Assembly (NCBI GenBank): GCA_964599635.1
Contig: CAZRGM010000003.1
Span: 1-64,000, forward strand
Origin: WJMT01 sp964599635
GTDB taxonomy: Bacteria > Acidobacteriota > Aminicenantia > Aminicenantales > Aminicenantaceae
DNA length: 64,000 bases
Direction: 5' to 3'
Of the stretch, positions 33,670 to 43,702 are shown piece by piece; the first letter of the stretch is position 1; each line of letters starts with the position of its first letter. Under the pieces are notes generated by a model. The model saw only the letters and a list, made by a program, of their open reading frames with translations, had not been told where the DNA came from and made no database searches. The translations under genes and the position numbers were made by a program.

Positions 33670-35613
33670 TTAACCTGCAATAAAAGAGAGCAGCTTCTGG
33701 AAAAGAAGCATCAAGCTTAAAGAATATTTGGTTACGGCTTCTTTTTGGGGTTCAAGAAGACGTGAATTATTCAGATAATTAATATCCAACACCACTTTGT
33801 TATCCGGGTCAACGGAGGCTGATTTGAGCTTAACAGGCTTGTAATAGATAAACCGCCTCCATCTTTCCTCACCGCTCCAGGTCTCATGGATTTCTTCTCC
33901 ATCTTCAAATTTGATGAGGATGTCCTGAGGAAAAGTCCACTCCCCTTTGCGGACCACAGTCACGATGTTCTTATAGTTTTTCTTTTCTTCTCCCTTTTCT
34001 TTTTCCTCTTCTTTGAAAAGAACTTCTCCATCATCAAAGATGCCTTGAGGCTCTTTGATTTCCTGTGAAACTACCTGAGATACAGCATAGTCCAAAGTGC
34101 CCGGTGTTTTAAGAAATTGATCAAAGAACCAATCAAGGTCCTGTTCGCTTACTTCTTTTGCCACATCAATAAAATCCTGAGTCTGGGGATGACGGAAACG
34201 CCATCTTTCAAAATAGGTTCTCAAAATCCGGCTCATGGTCTCTTCTCCGAGATAGTTCTCCAGCATCATAAGAACAAAAACGGATTTGGCATAGGAATTG
34301 GCACTGTAGATGGCTCCAGAATAGAACTCCCATGATTTTTTAAATATAGGATCTAAGGGAGTTTTTTCCATAACATTCATCCTCTGCATGTGAAAATCTC
34401 CTATTTTTATGCCGAGGAAATCGAACATGGAGGTTTCTTTCCCATAGTAATGGCTCATGGCCTTGACCTCTGAATAGGAATTTAATCCCTCGTCCAGCCA
34501 GGGTTCTTCGAATTCATTGGAAGCGACCATTCCATACCAGAAATTGTGCCCAAATTCGTGAATGGTGACCATTTCAGTCATTCTGACCCCTTCAGGGACA
34601 AAAGAGGCCCCCCCTGCTGTAAAAAGAGTCGGGTATTCCATGCCTCCGGCTCCCATGGCCCTTAAAGGCGGATCGACCAGGGTAATGGTTTCGTAAGGAT
34701 AGGCTCCATAGTTGGTGCTGTAAAACTCGATCCCGTTCCTCAAAGCGCTTTTATACCTTTCAGCAAGGTTTCGGTGCTCTTTTTGGATGAGAAAAATCAT
34801 CTCTGTGTTGATCCTGGGTTTATCCAGAGTGAAGAGTTCGCGTATTTCAATGAAATTCGGGGAGGCCGTCCAGGCAAACTCATGCACATCTTCCTGGTAA
34901 TGAGTGTAGGTGATGGTTCCGTCCTCATTTTCAGTTCGGGCAATCCTTTTTCCTGTGGCTCCCACCACATAATCATCAGGAACGGTTATCTCCACTTCAT
35001 AGACACCAAAATCAGCGAAAAATTCAGACTCCGCATGATATTGATGGCAGTTCCATTTTCCTGACTCCCAAACACCTATCTTAGGAAACCACTGGGCAAC
35101 CATAAAAAAATCATCATAAAAACCGGACCTGGCAAAAACCTTTGGTAATTTTGAAAGAAATTCAATCTCCAGATTGACCTTATCCTGAGGCTGCACAGGT
35201 TCTGGAAGAGACAAACTCATGACCGTTCGATCCTCCTTATTATCATCATCAGGATGGATGAACTTCATAGCCTCCGTCAGATCAGGGCCCCTTGATAGCC
35301 TCACAGACTTGATGTCTATATAACCCCAATGATCCTCATCCATCTTAAAACTTCGGCTCTCTCCCCCGCTTTCTATCATAAAAGTAGAACGGTTGTTCTT
35401 AAAAGCATTGAGGTAAAGATGGAATTGAAGCTCTGAGACAGGAACTTCAGAATCATTCAACCAGGTTAGAATCTGATGGCCTGTGACCGTCTTTTCCTCA
35501 GGATTAAGCTGAGCTTTAATCCGGTAATCCACGATGTGCTTGCTCCAGGATGCCAAAACCGGCAGCGGAGACAAGAGACCTAAAAAAAGTAGGGCAGCCA
35601 TCCATTTTTTCAT
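33670..35613 (-). CDS. Secreted M1-family (gluzincin) aminopeptidase
   Basis: A 647-residue exported metalloprotease with a signal peptide (residues 1-21, ending VLASWS). The zinc site is HEFGHNFWYGMVASN near 348 with the third ligand Glu 18 residues on (EEPWLDEGLN), the HExxHx18E arrangement of the M1 family. The substrate-binding GAMEN motif appears as AGGMEYPTL near 310. The C-terminal region is shorter than in cytoplasmic PepN. It would release N-terminal amino acids from peptides outside the cytoplasm. A membrane protein gene follows in the same transcript. Confidence 0.88.
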   Translation of the reverse strand: MKKWMAALLFLGLLSPLPVLASWSKHIVDYRIKAQLNPEEKTVTGHQILTWLNDSEVPVSELQFHLYLNAFKNNRSTFMIESGGESRSFKMDEDHWGYIDIKSVRLSRGPDLTEAMKFIHPDDDNKEDRTVMSLSLPEPVQPQDKVNLEIEFLSKLPKVFARSGFYDDFFMVAQWFPKIGVWESGKWNCHQYHAESEFFADFGVYEVEITVPDDYVVGATGKRIARTENEDGTITYTHYQEDVHEFAWTASPNFIEIRELFTLDKPRINTEMIFLIQKEHRNLAERYKSALRNGIEFYSTNYGAYPYETITLVDPPLRAMGAGGMEYPTLFTAGGASFVPEGVRMTEMVTIHEFGHNFWYGMVASNEFEEPWLDEGLNSYSEVKAMSHYYGKETSMFDFLGIKIGDFHMQRMNVMEKTPLDPIFKKSWEFYSGAIYSANSYAKSVFVLMMLENYLGEETMSRILRTYFERWRFRHPQTQDFIDVAKEVSEQDLDWFFDQFLKTPGTLDYAVSQVVSQEIKEPQGIFDDGEVLFKEEEKEKGEEKKNYKNIVTVVRKGEWTFPQDILIKFEDGEEIHETWSGEERWRRFIYYKPVKLKSASVDPDNKVVLDINYLNNSRLLEPQKEAVTKYSLSLMLLFQKLLSFIAG

Positions 35614-35954
35614 GGTAGGACTCCTGTTATGAAGTTAGAAAATTATTCCATACCTATTTAGTCTGAACTATTCATAAAAAAATAGCGATTTTTTCATTAT
35701 AAATTTATTTTCAGCTCTATGCAAAGTTATTTAAGAAACGACTTTTTCAAGAAATTTCTCATGGATCTAAGATAAAGGAAATTTTCTTTCTAGTTTGATC
35801 AATCATTGACAGAAGAAGTTCTTTTTTAATATTGTTTTTAATGATATAAAAGAGAGGGGACAGAAAAATTTTGATCCTTCTCTCTCGAAGAGATAATAAA
35901 GTTTATAAAAGTAGTTGAGCCTGTCTTATTTCTCCAGATTAATGAGGATTTCTC
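35614..35954. other. Gene-free divergent intergenic region with promoter and repeat copy
   Basis: It lies between divergent genes. GTCTGAACTATTCATAA at 35661-35677 is a copy of the dispersed motif, close to the M1 gene start. A promoter for the diguanylate cyclase may be TTGACA at 35806-35811 with TATTGT at 35830-35835 (18-base spacer), leaving a leader of about 110 bases with a small TCTCT-CGAA-GAGAT-type hairpin near 35881. No riboswitch was recognised. Confidence 0.4.
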
Positions 35955-37760
35955 ATGAATAAAAGCACTAAAGAAAAATGTGAACGTCAGTTAAAAGAAG
36001 CTCAAAAGAGGGCTAAAGAGCTTGAGAATAAAAGTGATAGACCAGATCTTCTCGAGAGGCTGAAAAGCTATGAAGAAGCCATTGATTCCTCTGAAGATTT
36101 AATCATATCCCTGAGCAGTGATTATACTATTCTTTTTATTAACCAGACTCTTGCAAAATATCTCTCAGTGGATAGAAATCAGATAATAGGAAGATCCCTG
36201 AGAGAAACCGTGGATAAAAAGGTCTTCAATGAAGTCATAAAACCTAAGTTTAAAGAGGTTATTCAGGGAAATACTATTAAAATGGAAATGTCCTATGATT
36301 TTCCAGGAGCGGGCAAACGTTATTTATCAGTACTTTTCTCGCCGCATAAATACCTGGAAAAAAATGAAAATACTGCGGTTGGAGTTCTCCGAGATATAAC
36401 TGACCGGGTACTGATGGAGAATGAGATCAAAGAAAGTGAAAAGAAATACAAAGATCTTTGCAACAGTATGAATGACACGGTATGGGTTATAGATTTTGAT
36501 GCTAACTTTATCGATGTCAATGAAACAGCGGTCAGTAGACTGGGGTACACAAGAGAGGAGCTTCTTTCAATGGGTCCGGCAGAAATCGATTCCAGCTTGA
36601 ATAAGAAAGAAATAAAAGAACTTGCCAGAGCGATGAAGACTGATGAAGTGCAAGTCTTTGAGACTACCCATGTCACCAAAGACGGAACAATCATTCCGGT
36701 TGAGATAAGCTCCAGCCTTTTCTTCTATAGAGGGGAAAAGGCCATTCTCAGTATAGCCCGGGATATCACACGCCGCAAGAAAGCTGAAGAGACTTTGATC
36801 GAAGAGAGAAACAAGCTGAGAGGGCTCCACCATGCCGTTGATCAACTCCAGAAATGTGAGACAGAAGATGAGATCTGGGATAAAGCCCTTGAAGTGACAA
36901 CGAATATTCTGAAGTTGGATCTGTGTATCTTCTATGTAAGAGAGGAAGATAAACTGGTTCCCAAAGCCGTAAGCAGAGCCGCTCTTCCGGAAGGATTAAC
37001 AACACATGGTCTGGATGAAGGAATCGCCGGTAAGACCTTTCGCAAGCGCAGAACCCTACAAGGTGACGATATGAGAAAATGGAAAGAAGCGAAACTGATC
37101 AGGGAAGATGTGAGGTCATTTATAAGTATACCCATCGGCAAAATCGGCGTGGCTCAGATCTTATCCACGAAAAAGGGAGCTTTTAGCCGCCAGGATGTAA
37201 GTCTGGCTGAAATTTTAGCCGGACATCTCCGTGAGGAAGTAGGCAGAATCCGGCTAGAAAACGAACTTCGCGGACAGGCCATCCGGGATCCCCTGACCGG
37301 TTTGTTTAACCGCCGCTACTTTGATCAATTCATTAAAAGGGAAGTTAAGCGCGCCAAGAGATACGGTCATCCCCTTGGAGTTTTGATGATCGATATAAAT
37401 AGGTTCAAAGAAATCAATGACCGGTTCTCTCATATAGTCGGGGATAAAGTGCTGGCTGAAACTGCCCGTTTACTGAAAAAAACCGTTCGTGATATCGATA
37501 TAGTAGCGCGCTACGGCGGAGATGAATTTATGATCATTTTTCCTGAGACAAACGGGGAGCCCTCGGAAGTTATCATTAATCGAATAAGAAAAAATCTTGA
37601 TCAATGGAATAAAAAACAGGATATCATGGATTTCCCTTTAACGCTGGCTATGGGCGCCTCTTATTTGAAGCCGGGAACTGACGAGACTCTAGAAACCGTC
37701 ATAAAAAAAGCCGACCAAAAAATGTATGAAGATAAAAAAAGACAGAAAAGAATTGATTGA
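35955..37760 (+). CDS. PAS-PAS-GAF diguanylate cyclase
   Basis: A 601-residue cytoplasmic sensor that makes cyclic di-GMP. A coiled coil (1-35) leads into PAS 1 (about 45-150) and PAS 2 (about 160-280), each followed by the PAC-type ending GVLRDIT or SIARDITRRKKAEE. A GAF domain covers 285-425 and the GGDEF domain covers 435-600. The active site is intact (RYGGDEFMIIFPE near 518). An inhibitory RxxD site (RDID) stands five residues before it, so product feedback is likely. There are no transmembrane segments. The signal sensed is unknown. No effector or EAL protein is nearby. Confidence 0.9.
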   Translation: MNKSTKEKCERQLKEAQKRAKELENKSDRPDLLERLKSYEEAIDSSEDLIISLSSDYTILFINQTLAKYLSVDRNQIIGRSLRETVDKKVFNEVIKPKFKEVIQGNTIKMEMSYDFPGAGKRYLSVLFSPHKYLEKNENTAVGVLRDITDRVLMENEIKESEKKYKDLCNSMNDTVWVIDFDANFIDVNETAVSRLGYTREELLSMGPAEIDSSLNKKEIKELARAMKTDEVQVFETTHVTKDGTIIPVEISSSLFFYRGEKAILSIARDITRRKKAEETLIEERNKLRGLHHAVDQLQKCETEDEIWDKALEVTTNILKLDLCIFYVREEDKLVPKAVSRAALPEGLTTHGLDEGIAGKTFRKRRTLQGDDMRKWKEAKLIREDVRSFISIPIGKIGVAQILSTKKGAFSRQDVSLAEILAGHLREEVGRIRLENELRGQAIRDPLTGLFNRRYFDQFIKREVKRAKRYGHPLGVLMIDINRFKEINDRFSHIVGDKVLAETARLLKKTVRDIDIVARYGGDEFMIIFPETNGEPSEVIINRIRKNLDQWNKKQDIMDFPLTLAMGASYLKPGTDETLETVIKKADQKMYEDKKRQKRID

Positions 37761-37847
37761 GATGATCTCCACTAATCCAATTTCAAAATCAAGATCTCTG
37801 CCAACTAAAGGATGACTCGCATCGATCTGATCAGAAATTGATTAAAA

Positions 37848-38054
37848 TTATCCCTGATACTTAAAAGATACCTTTATTTTGGCTCGATAGGCAGTGATCT
37901 TATCGTTTTCCAATTTCATATCCAGCTCCACAACCTCAGCAATCCGAATATCTTTTAAAGATTCCGTGGCTTTTTCCAAAGCGTTCCTGGCTGCTTCTTC
38001 CCAGGAATTGGGGCTGGTACCGATAAGCTCAATCACTTTATAAACACTATCCAT
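37848..38054 (-). CDS. Dodecin, flavin-storage protein
   Basis: A 68-residue protein that assembles into a hollow dodecamer binding flavins or related compounds. The pattern YKVIELIGTSPNSWEEAARNA and the later RIAEVVELDMKLENDKI, AYRAKIKVSFKY is typical. The start is set by GGAGGAGGGTT. Length and strand-helix-strand-strand order are normal. It is a single gene. Confidence 0.93.
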   Translation of the reverse strand: MDSVYKVIELIGTSPNSWEEAARNALEKATESLKDIRIAEVVELDMKLENDKITAYRAKIKVSFKYQG

Positions 38055-38135
38055 AACCCTCCTCCTTAAAATGGATATATTGAATGATCTCTCATTTTTT
38101 TTTATTCTACATTATATTTCTTTTAAATAAAACAA

Positions 38136-38153
38136 TCTTGAATAGTTCAGTCT
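38136..38153 (+). repeat. Copy of dispersed motif overlapping a stop codon
   Basis: TCTTGAATAGTTCAGTCT ends inside the stop codon of the BNR-repeat gene (stop at 38152-38154, read on the minus strand). It is one of several cases where the motif abuts a gene end. Confidence 0.5.
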
Positions 38154-41100
38154 ATTTAAATTCGATTTTCTTTGGAGCTCTGATTGTCTTGACTTCGTTC
38201 TCTTCCAAAACTCGATTCAATTCAGGAATATTCTCTTCAATGAGTGAATTCATACGGCTCACAAGTTTTCTAACCGCCTGGCTGAGCTGTTCCAGCATAA
38301 AAAGATCTGTTTCTGTCGGTCTCGACGGATACCCTCCTATGGAAAGAGATAGCATCAAAGTCATCTCGCTTATGGAACCACCTCTCAAAGCATATTCCAG
38401 AGAGCCTCTGTAACCGATTCCTTTAGGAATGATATCTTCTTCTAGGGCACTAAATTTCTCCTCAAAAATCTGAACGGCTTTCTCAGCTTTCTCCGGAAGT
38501 GAATCTCCTTCTTTTTTCGTTTCCTGTAGTTTGTCGATCTGTCTTCGGATACTCTTGGCCCCAGTTACAGCCATTCCTATTTTTCTGGAAAGGTTCATGG
38601 CTTCCACTTGCTTTTCTATTTTTAGAGCTCTCTCTTCCTCTTCCATTTCAAACTGAGGATCCGGTTTGACTTCAGCCTTTTGTTTTAAAATTTCATCCCC
38701 CACACTGAGTTCAATCTCATATTCTCCAGACGACACCTGAGGAAGAGCCACCATACCCAAACCTCCTGTTTTAACCGGTTCCCCATCTTCTGTTCTCGGT
38801 GTAAACTGCAGATTCCATACATAACTCCGGACTCCTTTCTTATTGAGAACTCTTATCTGATAAAACTCTTCTCCATCTTGATTTTTGATGGAAATTATGT
38901 TTTTTCCCTTTGGTTGATCTTTAAAATAGATATGAATACCTAATCCGTATCCAGGATTTTCTCCAGTATACACAGGCCCACTGTACGAATCACCCTTCGA
39001 AGAGATAAAATGCTTTGCAGCAGCCCTGATTGAAAATATGTGATAGGGTTTATCAAGAATTTCTTCAGTCATCTCCTGAAGGGGCCGAATGTCATCCATA
39101 ATCCAAATCCCTCTTCCGTGTGTTCCAATGATCAGATCATTGTCTCTGGGGTGAACCGCGATATCCCTGACCGCCACTGTAGGAAGATTGTTTTTTAAAG
39201 AAAACCAGCTCTTCCCCCCATCCAGAGAGGCATAAATTCCGAATTCCATTCCCACAAAAAGCAGATTCTTGTTTCTCAAGTCCTCCCGAACGACATGAAT
39301 CCATCCAAAAGGAAGGTTTCCCTTAATAGGTGTCCATGTTTCACCAAAATCCGTGGTCTTATAGAGATAAGTGCTGTAGTCATCACTTCGATGTCCGTCA
39401 AAGGCGGCGTAAGCTGTACCTACCTCAAAATGAGATGCTTCAATCCGAGTGCACCAAGTATGAGGAGGAAGGTTGGGTATATTTTCCACCACATTTTTCC
39501 AGTTCTTCCCCCCGTCTTTGGTGATCTGAACATTCCCATCATCAGTGCCGCACCAGATCACTCCCTGTTCCAAAGGAGATTCAGCAATGGTGTATATGGT
39601 GCAGTGCACTTCAGCTCCGGTGTTATCAGCGGTGATCAGCCCCCCGGAATCCTTTAATTTATTCGGGTCATTTGTAGATAAATCAGGACTCACAATCTCC
39701 CAGGAATATCCCTGATCTGGGCTTTTAAACAAATAGTTTCCGCCTGTATAGATGGTTTTGTGGTCATGAGGAGAAATAAACACCGGAGAATTCCAGTTAA
39801 ACCTGTAAGGAGGCTCATCGAGGGCTGCTTTTGGCTTGATGTCCTTGCTCCGGTCTATCTCAAGATTGTACCGGTAGAGGCCGTTCATTTGAGAATTGCC
39901 ATAGACGATATTGTAATCTGTGGGATCAACTTCACAGTAAAATCCATCTCCTCCTCCCACGCTGTTCCAGTGTTCATTGATGATCCCACCTGAATCCAGA
40001 CTGTTGCTGGGGCCTCCCCACACTCCATTATCCTGAAGCCCACAGTAAACATAATAGGGATCCCTCATATCATATCCAACCTGATAGACCTCCGCTAAAG
40101 CCATATGTTTGATGGGCTGCCAGTTTTTTCCCTGGTCATAGCTTATATCAATCCCTCCGTCGTTTCCATCAATAAGGTGCTGGGGATTATGGGGATCGAT
40201 CCACAAGGCATGATGATCCGGATGTGTACCCGAAGAGATGGCCCTAAACTTCTGTCCCTTATCTTTCGACACATACAAACCTCCGGAGAAAACATACACC
40301 ACCCTATCATCTGTGGGATCCACCCTTATTTGGCTGTAATAAAAGGGTCTGAAATTTACTTGTATATAAGTCTTGTTATCACACATCCTCTCCCATGAAG
40401 TCCCTTTGTCTTCGGATCGCCATATCCCTCCGTCTTCATGCTCGATGAGAGCATAGACCACATTGGGACTGCTCCGGGATACGTCCAGTCCGATCCTCCC
40501 CATGATTCCTTCAGGAAGATCTTTGACAAGCCGCTTCCAGGTCTTTCCTGAATCTTCAGTTTTATAGATACCGCTTCCCGGACCTCCGCTGTAAAAGTAA
40601 TAAGGGTATCTTTGATAGTCCCACGCTGCCGCATACAGGATGAGGCTGTTCGATGGGTCTATAACCAGGTCAGCTATTCCTGTGCTCTCATTCACATAAA
40701 GAACCTTCTCCCAGTTTTCTCCGCCGTCTGTGGTTTTGTATAGGCCCCTTTCCTCATTTTTTCCCCAGAGATGGCCCAATGCCGCTACATAAACGGTCTC
40801 AGGATTATTTTTATCAATAACGATCCGACTGATATGACGAGTGTCCTTTAATCCCATATTTTCCCAGGTTTTTCCGCCGTCTGTCGATTTATAAACTCCA
40901 TCACCAATGGTGACACTGTTTCTAGAGGTGGCTTCCCCTGTTCCAACCCATATCACATCCGGATTAATCTGACTAACGGCAATATCCCCGACAGAAACAG
41001 TGTTTTCTTTATGAAAGACAGGTTCCCACGTGATACCGTTATTTTCTGTTTTCCATACCCCGCTGGGTCCAATGGCTGCATAGATAATCCAAGGCTCATC

Positions 41101-41274
41101 TTCAACCACTTCGATATCCACGGTTCTTCCTCCCATAACAGCGGGTCCTATGCTTCTCCAAGATAGGTTTTCAAAAATGTCCCCCACTTTCTCGGCACTC
41201 TGGGCATGAACCAAAGAATAAACGATGAAAAACAGAAATAACATGGATTTAAATAATTTTTTTATTCTCATCAT
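38152..41274 (-). CDS. Exported sortilin/VPS10-type BNR-repeat protein
   Basis: A 1040-residue secreted protein with a signal peptide (residues 1-24, ending VHAQS). It then has many BNR or Asp-box motifs (for example SxDxGxTW: STDGGKTWENMG, TTDGGENWEKV, TEDSGKTWKRL, SLDGGKSWFSL), which build one or two ten-bladed propellers as in the VPS10 domain. The C-terminal 250 residues have an immunoglobulin-like part followed by a helical segment. Such proteins are frequent in Aminicenantes, Acidobacteria and Bacteroidota, often annotated glycosyl hydrolase, but no catalytic residues are evident. It may bind peptides or polysaccharides. It lies 27 bases downstream of cstA and has a strong GGAAGGAGGG ribosome binding site. 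Confidence 0.82.
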   Translation of the reverse strand: MMRIKKLFKSMLFLFFIVYSLVHAQSAEKVGDIFENLSWRSIGPAVMGGRTVDIEVVEDEPWIIYAAIGPSGVWKTENNGITWEPVFHKENTVSVGDIAVSQINPDVIWVGTGEATSRNSVTIGDGVYKSTDGGKTWENMGLKDTRHISRIVIDKNNPETVYVAALGHLWGKNEERGLYKTTDGGENWEKVLYVNESTGIADLVIDPSNSLILYAAAWDYQRYPYYFYSGGPGSGIYKTEDSGKTWKRLVKDLPEGIMGRIGLDVSRSSPNVVYALIEHEDGGIWRSEDKGTSWERMCDNKTYIQVNFRPFYYSQIRVDPTDDRVVYVFSGGLYVSKDKGQKFRAISSGTHPDHHALWIDPHNPQHLIDGNDGGIDISYDQGKNWQPIKHMALAEVYQVGYDMRDPYYVYCGLQDNGVWGGPSNSLDSGGIINEHWNSVGGGDGFYCEVDPTDYNIVYGNSQMNGLYRYNLEIDRSKDIKPKAALDEPPYRFNWNSPVFISPHDHKTIYTGGNYLFKSPDQGYSWEIVSPDLSTNDPNKLKDSGGLITADNTGAEVHCTIYTIAESPLEQGVIWCGTDDGNVQITKDGGKNWKNVVENIPNLPPHTWCTRIEASHFEVGTAYAAFDGHRSDDYSTYLYKTTDFGETWTPIKGNLPFGWIHVVREDLRNKNLLFVGMEFGIYASLDGGKSWFSLKNNLPTVAVRDIAVHPRDNDLIIGTHGRGIWIMDDIRPLQEMTEEILDKPYHIFSIRAAAKHFISSKGDSYSGPVYTGENPGYGLGIHIYFKDQPKGKNIISIKNQDGEEFYQIRVLNKKGVRSYVWNLQFTPRTEDGEPVKTGGLGMVALPQVSSGEYEIELSVGDEILKQKAEVKPDPQFEMEEEERALKIEKQVEAMNLSRKIGMAVTGAKSIRRQIDKLQETKKEGDSLPEKAEKAVQIFEEKFSALEEDIIPKGIGYRGSLEYALRGGSISEMTLMLSLSIGGYPSRPTETDLFMLEQLSQAVRKLVSRMNSLIEENIPELNRVLEENEVKTIRAPKKIEFK

Positions 41275-41301
41275 CCCTCCTTCCCTATAATTTTTTTAAA
41301 C

Positions 41302-42981
41302 CTAAACTCTTTTAAGGCTCTTTACTGCCTGATAAACAAGGCTAATCGCTACCGCGAACAGCATCACAGCAACCAAAAGAAGAAAACAGCTCCCAATCAA
41401 ATTGAAGTTAGCTGGAACAGGTTGATGAGACAAGTAATCAATCACTAACTTTGTCTTGTTGTAAACCATAACCACCAGTGCAGATAGAGTTATGGCAAAC
41501 ATGATGAACATGGGATACCTGACAAATTGATTCTTTATCTGCTTTTTTGCCAGCCAAACGCTGACTGCAAGAAGAGCGAGGGCCGCGAGAAGCTGATTCG
41601 CTGATCCGAAAATGGGCCATATGGCTTGATAGCTTCCAGAAAGAGCTAAAATTCCGCCTGGGAGAATAGTAAAAAAGGTTGCCACAAACCTGTTTGTGAG
41701 AAATTTTTGGACGGCATGGGGATTGTCAGAACGGAAAAATTCTTGAAACGTGAAACGCCCCAGCCTGGTTGCGGTATCCAGAGAGGTGAGGGCAAACTCA
41801 GCCACAGCCATGGCCGCAAAAATAATACCGATTTTTACAGGAATTCCTAATTGTGATACAAATCCACCCACTCCATTAGCAAACAGAGTGATGGGATTCG
41901 CCTCTCCTCCCTTAGGAAAATACTCTTGGTACTGAGAAGGAATCAGCACAATCGCTGTGATTAAAGCAATGACCGCAAGCAGTCCTTCGATGAGCATACC
42001 TCCATATCCCACTGGCCGGGCATCCAGCTCACAATTGAGCTGTTTGGAGGTGGTCCCAGATGCGACAAGGGAATGAAAACCAGATATAGCTCCGCAGGCT
42101 ACAGTCACAAATAAAATAGGAAATAAAGATCCTAAACCAGGATGGACAAAGTGGGTAAAAACAGGGAATTTAATGGGTGGATTGGCAATAAGAATCCCCA
42201 GAAAACTAAAAATAAGAACCAGATATAAAAGGTTTGAATTCAAATAATCCCGGGGCTGAAGAAGGATCCATACTGGAGTGACTGAAGCTGTGAAAATATA
42301 TCCCATGATAATCCAAGTCCATAGGACCTGGGCGTTGGCTTCTGTTCCAGGGAATACAATAGGGAAAATATTTCCTATCCATATGCAGATAAGGAGAAGT
42401 GTAACTCCCACCAGAGTGGAAACCCACAGCTTGGTCTTCATCCTATAGAGTGAAAACCCAAACACGACAGCCAGCATAATGAATAAAAGGGAAGCTGTGC
42501 TGACTTCGGGAGTGGAAACAAATGTTTTGGCAACCAAAATCACAAAGGCCGCCACCACCAGAACCAGCGTAAACCAAGCAAATATCAGGAAAAGAAATTT
42601 ACCGTGTACTCCGATATGTTCCTCAATAACCTCCCCAATTGATCTCCCCTTATGCCGGATTGAGGCCACAAGAGAAGTAAAATCATGAACCGCTCCCATA
42701 AAAACATTTCCGAAAATAATCCATAAAAATACAGGAATCCAACCGAACACGGCCGCAGTAATCGGCCCGATAATAGGAGCCGCTCCGGCAATAGAAGCAA
42801 AGTGATGTCCTAAAAGAACCGGCCATTTGGCAGGCACATAGTCTATCCCATCCCCCATGGTATGGCAGGGAGTCTTATTTTCCCGGCTTATCCCTAACTT
42901 GCGTGCCAGGTATCGGCCGTAAAAAACATACCCCAGAATGAAACAAATAATTGCGATAATAAGAATCAGTGCGGAAGGCAT
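41302..42981 (-). CDS. cstA: Carbon starvation protein A (CstA), peptide or pyruvate transporter
   Basis: A 559-residue inner-membrane protein with about 14-16 hydrophobic segments. Family motifs are clear: GDGIDYVPAKWPVLLGHHFASIAGAAPIIGP near 47-77 (quoted in parts: PAKWPVLLGHHFASIAG, AAPIIGP) and GIGIGNIFP-like and SGFHSLVASGTTSKQ segments further on. CstA-family proteins import peptides or pyruvate. The length is shorter than E. coli CstA (about 700), as in the compact branch of the family. AAAAAGGAAATAAA precedes the start. The next gene on the strand is the BNR protein; the divergent neighbour is the Hdr-Kor operon, which would use 2-oxoacids. Confidence 0.9.
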   Translation of the reverse strand: MPSALILIIAIICFILGYVFYGRYLARKLGISRENKTPCHTMGDGIDYVPAKWPVLLGHHFASIAGAAPIIGPITAAVFGWIPVFLWIIFGNVFMGAVHDFTSLVASIRHKGRSIGEVIEEHIGVHGKFLFLIFAWFTLVLVVAAFVILVAKTFVSTPEVSTASLLFIMLAVVFGFSLYRMKTKLWVSTLVGVTLLLICIWIGNIFPIVFPGTEANAQVLWTWIIMGYIFTASVTPVWILLQPRDYLNSNLLYLVLIFSFLGILIANPPIKFPVFTHFVHPGLGSLFPILFVTVACGAISGFHSLVASGTTSKQLNCELDARPVGYGGMLIEGLLAVIALITAIVLIPSQYQEYFPKGGEANPITLFANGVGGFVSQLGIPVKIGIIFAAMAVAEFALTSLDTATRLGRFTFQEFFRSDNPHAVQKFLTNRFVATFFTILPGGILALSGSYQAIWPIFGSANQLLAALALLAVSVWLAKKQIKNQFVRYPMFIMFAITLSALVVMVYNKTKLVIDYLSHQPVPANFNLIGSCFLLLVAVMLFAVAISLVYQAVKSLKRV

Positions 42982-43253
42982 TTTATTTCCTTTTTATAAA
43001 ATGGTTATTATGCTTCTATACCATAAGAGACAAAATTATGTCAAATAAGCTGAACAAGACTCGAAAATAAGTGAGAAAAGTGCCAAATTCCATTTATACT
43101 ATTTATCCCATTAATTCTATTTAAATTATAATATTTATTAATATTATATATTTAGTCTTGACATTCCTTTTTAATTATGGTTCACTATAAATGCTCATTC
43201 TCTCAATGCGGAACTCATAAATAGAGTATTTTTCTTAAAGGGAGGGACTTAAA

Positions 43254-43661
43254 ATGAGAAAAGTACTTTCCACCCAAAGCATTAAAAGTTCACTTGTCTC
43301 AAAAATCGAAGAATTAAGCGGCCAGGACCTCCTTTCTTGTTATCAGTGCGGAAAATGCTCCGCAGGATGCCCCTCTATCTCTTTGATGGACCTCCTTCCC
43401 AATCAAGTCATTCGTTATGCACAATTGGGTTTCATCGATGAGCTGACCAACGGTAAAACCATATGGACCTGTGCTTCCTGTATGACCTGCAATGTTCGCT
43501 GCCCCAAAGGCGTCAACATCGCTGAAATCATGGAATCCTTAAGACAGATTTTTCTCCGTCAGCATAAAGATCATGTGAATATAAATAAGCTTTCCACAGA
43601 ACAAAGAACAGAGCTCCCTCCGATTGCTTTGGTGAGCAATTTTAGAAAAGCGACTTCATAA
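43254..43661 (+). CDS. hdrC: HdrC-like iron-sulphur subunit
   Basis: A 135-residue ferredoxin-like protein with two 4Fe-4S motifs: CYQCGKCSAGCP near 29-40 and CASCMTCNVRCP near 73-84. This matches heterodisulphide reductase subunit C. It passes electrons between HdrA and the HdrB catalytic subunit. AAGGGAGGGACTTAAA is the ribosome binding site. It is the first gene of a six-gene operon. A TTGACA box at 43158 may be part of its promoter, but no well-spaced -10 was found. Confidence 0.88.
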   Translation: MRKVLSTQSIKSSLVSKIEELSGQDLLSCYQCGKCSAGCPSISLMDLLPNQVIRYAQLGFIDELTNGKTIWTCASCMTCNVRCPKGVNIAEIMESLRQIFLRQHKDHVNINKLSTEQRTELPPIALVSNFRKATS

Positions 43662-43702
43662 GTTCATATGAGATTTAAAAGAAAAATTTCATATAAAAAG
43701 GA

